Positions 9,338-17,164 of a stretch of 64,000 bases of DNA are shown in pieces. Under the pieces are notes generated by a model. That model made no database searches. It saw only the letters and a list, made by a program, of their open reading frames with translations, and was not told where the DNA came from. The number at the start of each line of letters is the position of its first letter. Positions within the stretch are counted from its first letter, which is position 1. The stretch comes from Bacteroidota bacterium (lineage in GTDB: Bacteria; Bacteroidota; Bacteroidia; Flavobacteriales; Flavobacteriaceae), in assembly GCA_023446155.1 (NCBI GenBank), contig JAEXIT010000017.1, positions 372,001-436,000 on the forward strand. The letters run 5' to 3'. The position numbers were made by a program, and so were the translations under genes.

Positions 9338-9838
9338 TTATTTTGCACGTTCGATCCGAATGGTTTGCAAATTTTTCACATAACGTCTTCCGGTAGCGAA
9401 ATCGGTTGGTGTTACGATAGCAATACCTTCTTTTAAAGAGGAGGTGGGAATGCCGTTAACTTCTGTTAGAATTAAGGTGTGTTCGCCTGTGGGGCTGTTA
9501 AAAAGCTCATTCCAGGAAAAAACAACTTTATAACCATCGGTGGCGGTGCAAACGATAAAGCATTCGCTTACTGCTTTTGGCGATGCTGCGCCAAATGGAA
9601 CGTTGGTTAGGAGTTCTTTGAGTAGTATGCCTTTACACTTTTTAAGTGTGCCTTTGTATTCGAGCAGATGGTTGCGTAGTTGCAAGCTGTCTAACGAATG
9701 AATAGTGTAAGTTTTGAGATGCTCGTAAGTCACAATAACCGGAGGTCTGGAAGTTGGTGTTTCCAGGGTTATACTATTGGAGTCTTGTGCTATGGCATTA
9801 AGTCCAATAAAGAAAGTTAGGAGTACTAGTTTTTTCAT
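9338..9838 (-). CDS. Small periplasmic molybdopterin-binding-domain-like protein
   Basis: The 166-residue product has a signal peptide cleaved near AIAQ (about residue 18). The body follows the sulfite-oxidase (Oxidored_molyb) fold in reduced form. The pattern YKGTLKKCKGILLKELL, then ATDGYKVVFSWNELF, then TDFATGRRYVKNLQTIRIE matches the short family usually named molybdopterin-binding protein. The catalytic cysteine of true sulfite oxidases is not evident, so enzyme activity is doubtful. It starts 2 bases past the stop of the upstream TauE/SafE gene, so the pair is likely one transcript. That pairing hints at a role in oxidised sulfur or other anion chemistry, as inference only. Confidence 0.68.
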   Translation of the reverse strand: MKKLVLLTFFIGLNAIAQDSNSITLETPTSRPPVIVTYEHLKTYTIHSLDSLQLRNHLLEYKGTLKKCKGILLKELLTNVPFGAASPKAVSECFIVCTATDGYKVVFSWNELFNSPTGEHTLILTEVNGIPTSSLKEGIAIVTPTDFATGRRYVKNLQTIRIERAK

Positions 9839-9840
9839 AA

Positions 9841-10575
9841 TTAGGCAGTTGTAAATAATAATTTATAGGAGGCCATTACCAATACGGTGGCAAGGATATA
9901 TTTTAATGCGGTTTGCTGAAATTTTCCCGCTCCGAGATAAGCACCCAGCATCCCTCCGGAAAAAGCAATAACGATATAAAAAGCCATGTTGGGAGTAATG
10001 GAAATCCCCTGAGTTAGCATTCCGGTGAGTCCGGCGAGAGAATTTACAAATATAAAAGCAGCACTTATGGCTGCAGTTTGTTTTTGATTGGTCCAATGTA
10101 ATAACAGTAAAATAGGAGACAGGATAATGCCGCCGCCAATGCCGATCATTCCGGAAAACAGTCCGATAACGCCACCCGTTACAATGGCTACCGTTCGATG
10201 GCAGGGTTTTAGAGAGGTGTCAGGTGTGTTTTTGAAAAAGAAAAAACGCAGGATTGGAAATAGCAACAAAAAACCGAGGATGCGTTTGTAAATGGTGGAT
10301 TCGATTGTGATCATACCACCGATAAAAGCCATCGGAATGGAAGCCGCTGCAATCGGGAGAAACATTTTTTTTAGAAAATAGCCGCGACTATAATAATGAA
10401 TAAAAGAAGTGAGTGAAACAAAGAGGTTTAAAATAAGCGCGGTAGGTTTCATTTCTTCCGGAGCGACACCATATAACGCCATTAATGCCAAATAGCCACT
10501 GGCACCTCCATGTCCGACGGATGCATATAAAAAAGCAACAAGGAATAGAATAAGATAAAAAACTTGCAGAGGCAT
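9841..10575 (-). CDS. TauE/SafE (TSUP) family anion exporter
   Basis: The 244-residue inner-membrane protein has about eight hydrophobic segments and the two TSUP half-repeats. The first starts with YASVGHGGASGYLALM and the second with GLFSGMIGIGGGIILSP, each with the Gly-rich turn typical of the family. TSUP proteins move sulfite, sulfoacetate or other organosulfur anions across the cytoplasmic membrane. It is the upstream gene of a pair with the molybdopterin-fold protein. A second, more diverged TSUP gene lies at 20260-21033. The substrate is not determinable here. Confidence 0.88.
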   Translation of the reverse strand: MPLQVFYLILFLVAFLYASVGHGGASGYLALMALYGVAPEEMKPTALILNLFVSLTSFIHYYSRGYFLKKMFLPIAAASIPMAFIGGMITIESTIYKRILGFLLLFPILRFFFFKNTPDTSLKPCHRTVAIVTGGVIGLFSGMIGIGGGIILSPILLLLHWTNQKQTAAISAAFIFVNSLAGLTGMLTQGISITPNMAFYIVIAFSGGMLGAYLGAGKFQQTALKYILATVLVMASYKLLFTTA

Positions 10576-10740
10576 AACTTGAATTAAAACGACTCTGTTA
10601 AATTTAGCGCTTCTTACCTATAGGATGTGGAGAGTGGTTTAAATTGCACTCAATCTGACTGTAAATGTCCTTCTGTGTTCCGCTAAATTCTGTTTTAGCG
10701 TACTTGCCAAATGAATGTTTTACCTATTGTTGGCCCTGTT

Positions 10741-11417
10741 TTACGAATCAATACGGATCCTGAAATGCGAATGAGGCAAACCAAACCAGACTACTATTTC
10801 TGGTTTGTCAAGCTGTAGTTCGATGGCTTCTTTTTTTAATTCATTAGCGCAAACGTTCACTTCACGAAGCTTGGGGAGTTTATTGATCACTTCGCCTCCT
10901 TCTATGGATAACTTTTCCGGAAAAGTCAAGGTATCTAAGTTTTCAACATTGCCATCGGATGCTATATTGAGTGTTCTTAAGTATTTTAGATGACCTATCC
11001 CTGTTATAGGGATTGGATGATAAGGTCTTATGTGTAATTTTTCTATGCTTTTTAGGTCTTGTACGTTCAGCATTGCGGTTTCTAAAATTTCCGGAGTTAG
11101 TTCGTCAATGTATAGGTCCAGTTCTTTGAGGGATTTTATCGACAAGGCATCCTGAGCCAGTTCGAGAGAATTCGCAGTGATTTCAGTTTTTCTAACGCAC
11201 TAAAGTGTTTTAAGCCATCAATATTTCCAGCAAGGCCATAATTGTTCGGATCGCTAATATCAAGTCTTTTTAGGTGTCCTTTTAATGGTAAAAGTTATTG
11301 GAAGTCGATGGTACCTATGTCAGGGGTATGGGTTGAAGAAAAAGTAAATAGAAAAACCAGACGATTTAAAATACGGTAGTGTAAGTTTTGAGTGATGAAT
11401 CGTAAAAACGTATTCAT
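10741..11417 (-). pseudogene. Decayed leucine-rich-repeat protein gene
   Basis: Reading the minus strand from ATG 11417 gives 40 residues up to an in-frame TAA at 11297-11295. The same frame then continues with LRR-like sequence (HLKRLDISD, then IDGLKHFSALEKLK). A frame change follows near the short T run at 11187-11191, and the second frame carries on through LELAQDALSIKSLKELDL to the stop at 10741. The longest intact piece is 134 residues from ATG 11145, with repeats such as LKSIEKLHI and LKYLRTLNI. One nonsense change plus one frameshift in a continuous repeat protein indicates a pseudogene. If the frameshift were a sequencing error the stop would still remain. The original role is unknown. 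Confidence 0.72.
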
Positions 11418-11427
11418 TTTTATTGCT

Positions 11428-11460
11428 ACATCCGACAGGTTTTTAAAGCTTGTCGGATGT
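11428..11460. repeat. 33-bp palindromic element, copy A
   Basis: The arms ACATCCGACA and TGTCGGATGT enclose a T-rich centre of 13 bases. Length and central sequence match the copy at 50426-50458, while the outer stem differs by paired, compensating changes. It sits between the decayed LRR gene and the tRNA terminator. Confidence 0.6.
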
Positions 11461-11480
11461 AAACAGCATTATTCTAAACA

Positions 11481-11513
11481 AAAAGAGCTTACAGTATTAC
11501 TGTAAGCTCTTTT
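11481..11513 (-). terminator. Terminator after the tRNA genes
   Basis: A perfect 14-bp stem (AAAAGAGCTTACAG with its complement) around the 5-base loop TATTA lies 9 bases beyond the end of tRNA-Glu. Flanking A/T runs could make it work in both directions. Confidence 0.75.
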
Positions 11514-11521
11514 ACTTTTTG

Positions 11522-11593
11522 TAGTCCGTAGGGGAATCGAACCCCTGTTACCAGGATGAAAACCTGGCGTCCTAACCCCTAGACGAACGGACC
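11522..11593 (-). tRNA. tRNA-Glu (UUC)
   Basis: The minus strand folds as a 72-base cloverleaf. The anticodon stem CCAGG/CCTGG encloses the loop TTTTCAT with anticodon TTC, and the T arm is AGGGG-TTCGAAT-CCCCT. The acceptor pair at the end is G1-U72 and the discriminator base is A. CCA is not encoded. It is the second of two tRNA genes in tandem. Confidence 0.93.
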
Positions 11594-11635
11594 GCAATCT
11601 CAATAAAAACAGTATTAACGACTTAATACTTTTCG

Positions 11636-11709
11636 TAGCGAAGACGGGAGTTGAACCCGTGACCTCAGGGTTATGAATCCTGCGCTCTAACCAACTGAGC
11701 TACCTCGCC
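11636..11709 (-). tRNA. tRNA-Met (CAU)
   Basis: The minus strand folds as a 74-base cloverleaf. The D arm contains GCTCAGTTGGTTAGAGC, the anticodon loop is TTCATAA (CAT) and the T arm is ACGGG-TTCAACT-CCCGT. The anticodon stem lacks the three consecutive G-C pairs of initiator tRNA, so elongator methionine is favoured. An Ile tRNA with modified CAU cannot be excluded by eye. The stem shows an A-C mismatch next to the loop, and the acceptor end is G1-U72. Confidence 0.88.
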
Positions 11710-11856
11710 ATTTTTGTTAGTGTTACATCCTTGAATGCGGGTGCAAATATAAGACTAAATTTGAACCTTCCAAACATATTTTGAAAAAAAATATTTTTTT
11801 TGAAATTCTTTTTTTTTGTATGTATTATTCTATATATTTCCGGAAAATTTTAATAT

Positions 11857-12249
11857 ATGGAAGGTAAAATAAAATATGAATTGGAGTTCCCGATAATGTC
11901 TTCTCCTCAATTATTGTATCAATATATTTCAACACCTTCCGGTTTATCAGAGTGGTTTGCAGACAATGTGAATTCAAGAGGCGAATTTTTTACATTTATT
12001 TGGGACGATTCTGAAGAAAAAGCGCGACTGGCTTCTAAAAAGTCAGGTGAGAAAGTAAAATTCCGTTGGGTGGACGATAATGATAAGGATAGCGAGTATT
12101 ATTTTGAATTGCGAATACTGGAGGATGAAATCACTAAAGATGTTTCTTTAATGGTGGTCGATTTTGCCGAACATGGCGATTTGCACGAAGCCAAACTATT
12201 ATGGGAAAACCAAATTTCCGATTTGAAACATGTGATCGGTTCGGCGTAA
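11857..12249 (+). CDS. START-like (AHSA1/SRPBCC-type) domain protein
   Basis: The 130-residue cytosolic protein starts with a strand-helix unit containing SPQLLYQYISTPSGLSEWFA, the pattern that opens AHSA1/START-like domains. It continues with KVKFRWVDDND and ends in the long helix expected to close a hydrophobic cavity. The family binds lipids or other hydrophobic ligands, but no partner is evident. The single domain fills the whole protein. A hairpin 25 bases beyond the stop ends the transcript and overlaps the control region of the next gene. Confidence 0.85.
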   Translation: MEGKIKYELEFPIMSSPQLLYQYISTPSGLSEWFADNVNSRGEFFTFIWDDSEEKARLASKKSGEKVKFRWVDDNDKDSEYYFELRILEDEITKDVSLMVVDFAEHGDLHEAKLLWENQISDLKHVIGSA

Positions 12250-12267
12250 TTTTTAAGATATATAAAG

Positions 12268-12275
12268 TATATTTG
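12268..12275 (+). promoter_or_regulatory. -7 promoter box of the aminotransferase, inside the preceding terminator region
   Basis: TATATTTG matches TAnnTTTG. No clean TTG is present 17-23 bases upstream, so the -33 element is weak. Its final G is also the first base of the terminator stem, and the expected transcription start (about 12282) falls in the terminator loop. Confidence 0.45.
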
Positions 12276-12302
12276 CCCTGAAATAAAAATCAGGGCTTTT
12301 TT
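12275..12302 (+). terminator. Terminator abutting the next start codon
   Basis: The 7-bp stem GCCCTGA/TCAGGGC with an 8-base loop is followed by six T residues that end exactly where the ATG of the aminotransferase begins at 12303. Confidence 0.7.
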
Positions 12303-13142
12303 ATGGTTAATTATAACGGTGCGATAGTTGAAAATTCCGGAATACTTATCGAAGGTAACAGGGGATTTCTATATGGAGATGCTATTTTTGAAACGCTAAA
12401 AGTATTGGATGGTAAGATCTTGTTTTTGGAAGATCACTATTTCCGACTAATGGCTTCTACACGAATTGTACGGATGGATCTTCCGATGAATTTTACCATG
12501 GAATATTTCGAAGAGCAGGTGAAATCACTATTGCAGACAAAAGAAGCAGCTGCGGCGTATCGCGTGCGTTTTACGGTTTTTAGACAAAATGGAGGATTTT
12601 ATTTGCCAAAAACAAACGAAACAGCCTTTTTGGTCACCGCCGAACCGTTGGAAGATCCAATGTATGCGATTGAAAACAATACCTACGAAGTGGAATTGTT
12701 CAAAGATTTTTATGTCACCAAACAATTATTGTCGACGCTAAAAAGTACCAATAAAATGGTGCAGGTTACTGGAAGTATCTTTGCCGATGAAAACGGTTAT
12801 GACAATTGTTTGTTGTTAAACGATGAAAAAAATGTAGTGGAGGCGTTGCAATCCAATCTTTTTATGTTGTTAAATGGTAAGCTTATCACGCCGCCGCTAA
12901 CAGACGGTTGTTTAAATGGAATAATGCGCAAGCAAATTCTGGCATTAGCCCGTAAAATCGAAGGTATTGAAGTGGTGGAGGAATCTGTGTCGCCATTCGA
13001 TTTGCAAAAAGCGGATGAGCTTTTCCTGACCAATGTTATCAAAGGAATTCAGCCGATTACAAAATATAGAAAAAAAGAGTACAAAACGGACTTGGCAACA
13101 GAGTTGCTTAAAAAAATAAACGCTCAAATCCGATTGGGTTAG
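12303..13142 (+). CDS. Class IV PLP-dependent aminotransferase
   Basis: The 279-residue protein belongs to the fold type IV family that includes branched-chain aminotransferase and aminodeoxychorismate lyase. The N-terminal motif GNRGFLYGDAIFETLKV and the later DNCLLLNDEKNVVEALQSN and TDGCLNGIMRKQIL segments are typical. The Schiff-base lysine is probably in STLKSTNK. A 279-residue length with the FLYGDAIFET start fits the pabC/ilvE-like group. The exact substrate is not resolved, and 4-amino-4-deoxychorismate lyase is a good possibility. There is no Shine-Dalgarno space, because the terminator T run ends at the ATG. The gene converges on and overlaps the YqgE gene by 4 bases. Confidence 0.88.
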   Translation: MVNYNGAIVENSGILIEGNRGFLYGDAIFETLKVLDGKILFLEDHYFRLMASTRIVRMDLPMNFTMEYFEEQVKSLLQTKEAAAAYRVRFTVFRQNGGFYLPKTNETAFLVTAEPLEDPMYAIENNTYEVELFKDFYVTKQLLSTLKSTNKMVQVTGSIFADENGYDNCLLLNDEKNVVEALQSNLFMLLNGKLITPPLTDGCLNGIMRKQILALARKIEGIEVVEESVSPFDLQKADELFLTNVIKGIQPITKYRKKEYKTDLATELLKKINAQIRLG

Positions 13143-13699
13143 TTTAATACCGGATTTTCCGGTGCATTCGACCAAATCAGGTAGTCGCCACCCTGTTCCA
13201 TGATTTTTTCCTTCCAGAAATGAGCCGTCGATTTGCCGATGATTTTATTTTTGTAGCTGTTTTCGCTTACAATCCAGGTGTTATCTTCCAGTTCATCTTC
13301 CAGTTGATGACTGCTCCATCCGGTATATCCCAAAAAGAAACGGATGTTGTTTTTCTTGATTTTCCCTTCGTTGATCAGCTCTTTGGTCAATTCGAAGTCA
13401 CCGCCCCAGTAAATTCCGTTTGAAATTTCGATACTGTTTGTGATCAGTTCCGGGACATTGTGGATAAAATACAAGTTGTCTTGTTCTACTGGTCCGCCGT
13501 TGTAAATTTTAAAGTTGGCGTGAATTTCGGGGATCAGGTCGTGGATGGTATAGCCCAAGGGTTTGTTGAGTATAAATCCTACCGAGCCTTCGCTGTTGTG
13601 ATCGGCCAATAGAATAACGGATCTGTTAAAAGACAAATCTCCAATTATCGAAGGTTCTGCAATGAGCAGGTTTCCTTTTTGAGGCTTAATTGAAATCAT
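13139..13699 (-). CDS. YqgE/AlgH family protein
   Basis: The 186-residue protein fills a single UPF0301 domain. It starts with PQKGNLLIAEPSIIGDLSFN and has the family segments VGFILNKPLG, YNGGPVEQDNLYFIH and FFLGYTGWSSHQLEDEL. In Pseudomonas AlgH influences alginate regulation, but the biochemical role remains unclear, and in Bacteroidota it is a conserved housekeeping gene. The stop codon overlaps that of the converging aminotransferase gene. Confidence 0.93.
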   Translation of the reverse strand: MISIKPQKGNLLIAEPSIIGDLSFNRSVILLADHNSEGSVGFILNKPLGYTIHDLIPEIHANFKIYNGGPVEQDNLYFIHNVPELITNSIEISNGIYWGGDFELTKELINEGKIKKNNIRFFLGYTGWSSHQLEDELEDNTWIVSENSYKNKIIGKSTAHFWKEKIMEQGGDYLIWSNAPENPVLN

Positions 13700-13773
13700 T
13701 TTAGCGATAGTTTAAAATTAAATTTAACAAAAAAAAGGCAATTCCACCAAAAAAAAACGTTGAAGGAATAAAA

Positions 13774-13796
13774 AAAACCTCTCAAAGAGAGGTTTT
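13774..13796 (-). terminator. Terminator of the HU gene
   Basis: A 10-bp stem (AAAACCTCTC with its complement) and a 3-base loop are followed on the minus strand by a T run. It lies 21 bases beyond the HU stop codon. The symmetric A/T flanks may allow weaker use in the other direction. Confidence 0.75.
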
Positions 13797-13817
13797 CTAT
13801 TTTTTTTAAAATGTATT

Positions 13818-14093
13818 TTATTTATTTACAGAACCTTCCAGTTCAGCACCCGCTTTAAATTTTACAACATTTTTAGCGGCAATTTTGATAGTTTTTCCTG
13901 TTTGAGGATTTCTTCCTTCTCTTGCAGCTCTCTTAGAAACTGACCAAGAACCAAAACCTACTAAAGATACTCTTCCACCTTTAGCTAAAGTTCCTTCAAC
14001 ATTGTTTAAAAAAGATTCCAAAGCTAATTTGGCGGCTGCTTTAGTGATACCTGCATCAGCAGCAATTGCATCGATTAATTCTGATTTGTTCAT
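13818..14093 (-). CDS. HU-family nucleoid DNA-binding protein
   Basis: This 91-residue basic protein covers the full HU/IHF domain: N-terminal helices from MNKSELIDAIAADAGITKAA, the GRVSLVGFGSWSVSKRAAR strand pair and the RNPQTGKTIKI DNA-binding arm. It bends and compacts DNA as a dimer. Codon choice is narrow and A/T-ending, as expected of an abundant protein. A consensus promoter lies about 45 bases upstream and a strong terminator follows, so the gene is monocistronic. Confidence 0.96.
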   Translation of the reverse strand: MNKSELIDAIAADAGITKAAAKLALESFLNNVEGTLAKGGRVSLVGFGSWSVSKRAAREGRNPQTGKTIKIAAKNVVKFKAGAELEGSVNK

Positions 14094-14138
14094 AATTCTA
14101 GTTATTAATTGTTTGGTTAAAATTAATTAAATGTCTTA

Positions 14139-14168
14139 CAAATTTATGCGGATTTACCAATTACGCAA
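14139..14168 (-). promoter_or_regulatory. Promoter of the HU gene
   Basis: Minus strand: TTG (14168-14166), 19 bases, TAAATTTG (14146-14139). Transcription should begin near 14132, about 38 bases before the ATG. Confidence 0.65.
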
Positions 14169-14272
14169 GTCTTTTCGGTTTTTTTGCATGAAAATGTTGA
14201 TAACTAGAGCGGTTTGTTAATAAACTTAGTTGCTTTTTTCATTTTTTGTGCAACTATTAGTGTTTGTGCGGC

Positions 14273-15220
14273 TTAGAAAGCGATGGCGCTTTCCGAAAAA
14301 ACAATTCCGTTTAACAATTCGGAGGCTTTCATTCTTTTCTTTCCGGGGAACTGTAATTGTAACAGATTGATATATCCATTCGATACCGCTACTTTAATTT
14401 CTTTTTTCGAGGTCAGAATCGTTCCGGATGTAAGTGAATGATGCGCCGGTTCGAAGGCGGTTTCATAAATTTTGACATTCCATTCCTGTTCGTTATCCTT
14501 AATATAACACCAGGCCGCCGGATACGGACTTAAGCCACGTACCAGGTTGTGAACGGTTGCTCCGTTTTGACTCCAGTCGATTTTGCAATTGTCTTTGTTG
14601 AGTTTATAGGCGGTTTTGATCTCCGGGCTGTCGGATTGTATCGTAGTCGTAGCTTCTTCGTTTTCGATGAGTTGTAAGGTTTTTAAAACGGTCTCCTGTC
14701 CGAGTACCATCAGACGATCGTGTAATTCGCCGGCGGTTTCGTTGGCTCCGATTTCGGTTTCACCACGTAAAATCATCGCTCCGGTGTCGATTTTATCATC
14801 GATAAAAAATGTAGTTACTCCAGTTTTGGTTTCACCATTGATCACCGCCCAGTTGATTGGCGCCGCACCACGGTATTCCGGTAATAATGACGCGTGAAGG
14901 TTGAACGTGCCCAGTGATGGCATTTTCCATACGGCTTCCGGGAGCATTCTAAAAGCAACCACCACCTGTAAATTGGCGTTAAGGCTTTGTAATTCGGCTA
15001 AAAACTCCGGATCTTTTAAATTGGTAGGCTGTAAAATGGTTAATCCTTTTTCAAGGGCGTATTCCTTTACTGCCGAATATTTTATTTTCTGACCTCTTCC
15101 AGCCGGTTTGTCCGGTGCGGTAATTACAGCTGCAATGTCATATTGGTTTTGATATATAGTGTCGAGAATTCCAACGGCAAATTCGGGAGTTCCCATAAAT
15201 ACGATACGTAATGCCTTCAT
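14273..15220 (-). CDS. fmt: Methionyl-tRNA formyltransferase
   Basis: The 315-residue protein transfers a formyl group from 10-formyltetrahydrofolate to Met-tRNA before initiation. The N-terminal motif IVFMGTPEFAVGILD and the folate/catalytic segment NLHASLLPEYRGAAPINWA (with the Asn-His of the active site) are clear, followed by TGVTTFFIDDKIDTG. The C-terminal tRNA-binding barrel (about 205-315) includes GLSPYPAAWCYI. The ATG shares one base with the recQ stop (TAATG), so the two genes are translationally linked. Confidence 0.97.
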   Translation of the reverse strand: MKALRIVFMGTPEFAVGILDTIYQNQYDIAAVITAPDKPAGRGQKIKYSAVKEYALEKGLTILQPTNLKDPEFLAELQSLNANLQVVVAFRMLPEAVWKMPSLGTFNLHASLLPEYRGAAPINWAVINGETKTGVTTFFIDDKIDTGAMILRGETEIGANETAGELHDRLMVLGQETVLKTLQLIENEEATTTIQSDSPEIKTAYKLNKDNCKIDWSQNGATVHNLVRGLSPYPAAWCYIKDNEQEWNVKIYETAFEPAHHSLTSGTILTSKKEIKVAVSNGYINLLQLQFPGKKRMKASELLNGIVFSESAIAF

Positions 15221-17115
15221 TATTTTAGAATGTATTGGTTTTGTTTATTAAGGGTAATGCGGTTGTGTTCCAACAAAAGTTGGAGTACAAAGATAGTCGC
15301 ATCCGGACTTATTTGCAGGGTGTTTTCGATTTCTCTCGAAGTTAACGCGCCGTTTTGTAATAAGATGGTGATTTTTTCAGCCAGTTCCGCCGGATTGGCA
15401 TAGTCCTGTTTTTTGCTCATGCATACGGAGCATATGCCGCATTCCGGAATGTCGGTTTCGCCGAAGTAGTTTAGTAAAAACTGACTTTTGCATTGTTTTT
15501 TGTCCGATATATACGCGATAACCGAATCCAGTTGGGTGACTTTTAGCTGATTTTGCTTTTCCAGAAATTTCGCCAGTCGGTTGATAACCCGATCGTCTTC
15601 GCGGACTTCATTAAATGTAAGCTGACTATCGTTGGCCTGGCTTTTATAATGGATGATGTCTTTTTCCTGTAAAATACTTAAAACATAATGTACCTTATCT
15701 TCGGAGGTATTGGCTTTTCGGGCGATTAAATGGGTGTTGATGCCAACTTCCATATCGTAAACGCCGGGATAATTCCGCAGAATAGACACAATAATGTCTT
15801 CATGTGACTTGTTTAGGCTGATATAGCGGATGATTTCCTTGCTCGGTAATAAAAACTGAATGCTGATCTTTTCGGAGAAATTAGCCGAAAGACTTAAAAC
15901 GCCTTGTCGGTCTAAAAACTGTAAGGCGTTGAATGTTTTTAAAACCGGAAGTTGGTATTGGGCGCAAAATCGGTTCAGGTTAAATGCAAAAGTCTCGTCA
16001 AAACCTTCGCCATAGGCAATCTGAAAATAATTGTTCAGTTTTTTATAAACGGTTTTTAGGTATTCCTTATCGGGCAACACTTCTATAAACTGACTTTTAG
16101 AAGCGGCTATGTCTGACGGGGCTACCAATAGTACGGCAAAAGCTTTGGCTTCGTTTCGTCCCGCGCGCCCGGCTTCCTGATAATAATTTTCAAGATTGTC
16201 TGGTAATTGGGTATGAATGACTGTTTTAACGTCCGGTTTGTCAATCCCCATTCCGAAAGCATTGGTGGCAATCATCACCTGAGCGGCATTGTTGAGCCAG
16301 CGTTGCATTTGTTGCTCTTTATCCTTAGCGGGTAGGCCTCCGTGGTAATAGGCGGTTGTAAATCCCAGACTGTTCAGTTGGGAAGCCATATCGTGACAGG
16401 CTTTCCGGTTTCGGACATATATAATAGAGGGTTCCTGATTTTTTTTAAGAATTTGCTGTACCCGGTATAATTTGTCTTCCGTTTCGAAAACCATGTAGGC
16501 AATATTCGGACGGGTAAACGAACGCTTAAAAATAACGGGCTGATTCAGTCGGAGTTCGTTGCAGATATCCTCCTGAACTTTCGGTGTGGCCGAAGCGGTC
16601 AATGCCAGAAAAGGGACTTTTGGGAAAAACGCTTTTAAATCGGAAACCTTTAAATAAGCCGGTCGGAAGTCATGTCCCCATTGCGAGATACAATGGGTTT
16701 CATCAACGGCGATAAGGTTAATCGGTAAACTTTTGATACGCTCGACAACCCATTCCGATTGGAGGCGTTCCGGGGATACATACAGGAATTTGTAATTGCC
16801 AAACTGACAATTATCCAGTAAATCGATAAGCTCGTCGGTTGGGATTCCTCCGGTTAAGGCAATCGCTTTGATGTCTCTTTTTTGCAGGTTCTGCACCTGA
16901 TCTTTCATCAGGGCAATCAAAGGGGAAATTACCAGACATATTCCGGGCAATACCATCGCCGGAACCTGAAAGCAAATGGACTTTCCGCCACCGGTTGGTA
17001 ATAGGGCAAAGGTATCCTTCCCGTCGAGAACAGACTGAATAATGGCGTCCTGCGGGATCCGAAAACGATCGTATTTCCAGTATTTCCGGAGTATCTCTAA
17101 AGCTTCGGACATCAA
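15220..17115 (-). CDS. recQ: ATP-dependent DNA helicase RecQ
   Basis: The 631-residue SF2 helicase has Walker A PTGGGKS (about residues 40-46), motif II DETH followed by the RecQ aromatic-rich loop CISQWGHDFRP, and motif VI YYQEAGRAGRNEA. A zinc-binding cluster follows (Cys-17-Cys-x2-Cys-x2-Cys, in KQCKSQ...ECGICSVC), then a winged helix. The extra C-terminal segment looks like another small helical domain, not a clear HRDC. It unwinds recombination and replication intermediates. It is the upstream partner of fmt in an overlapping pair. Motif II reads DETH instead of DEAH, a conservative difference. Confidence 0.96.
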   Translation of the reverse strand: MMSEALEILRKYWKYDRFRIPQDAIIQSVLDGKDTFALLPTGGGKSICFQVPAMVLPGICLVISPLIALMKDQVQNLQKRDIKAIALTGGIPTDELIDLLDNCQFGNYKFLYVSPERLQSEWVVERIKSLPINLIAVDETHCISQWGHDFRPAYLKVSDLKAFFPKVPFLALTASATPKVQEDICNELRLNQPVIFKRSFTRPNIAYMVFETEDKLYRVQQILKKNQEPSIIYVRNRKACHDMASQLNSLGFTTAYYHGGLPAKDKEQQMQRWLNNAAQVMIATNAFGMGIDKPDVKTVIHTQLPDNLENYYQEAGRAGRNEAKAFAVLLVAPSDIAASKSQFIEVLPDKEYLKTVYKKLNNYFQIAYGEGFDETFAFNLNRFCAQYQLPVLKTFNALQFLDRQGVLSLSANFSEKISIQFLLPSKEIIRYISLNKSHEDIIVSILRNYPGVYDMEVGINTHLIARKANTSEDKVHYVLSILQEKDIIHYKSQANDSQLTFNEVREDDRVINRLAKFLEKQNQLKVTQLDSVIAYISDKKQCKSQFLLNYFGETDIPECGICSVCMSKKQDYANPAELAEKITILLQNGALTSREIENTLQISPDATIFVLQLLLEHNRITLNKQNQYILK

Positions 17116-17164
17116 ATTAAATCGTATGGAAAACCTTTAAACGGATTGCTAAAGGTCCATTCTG

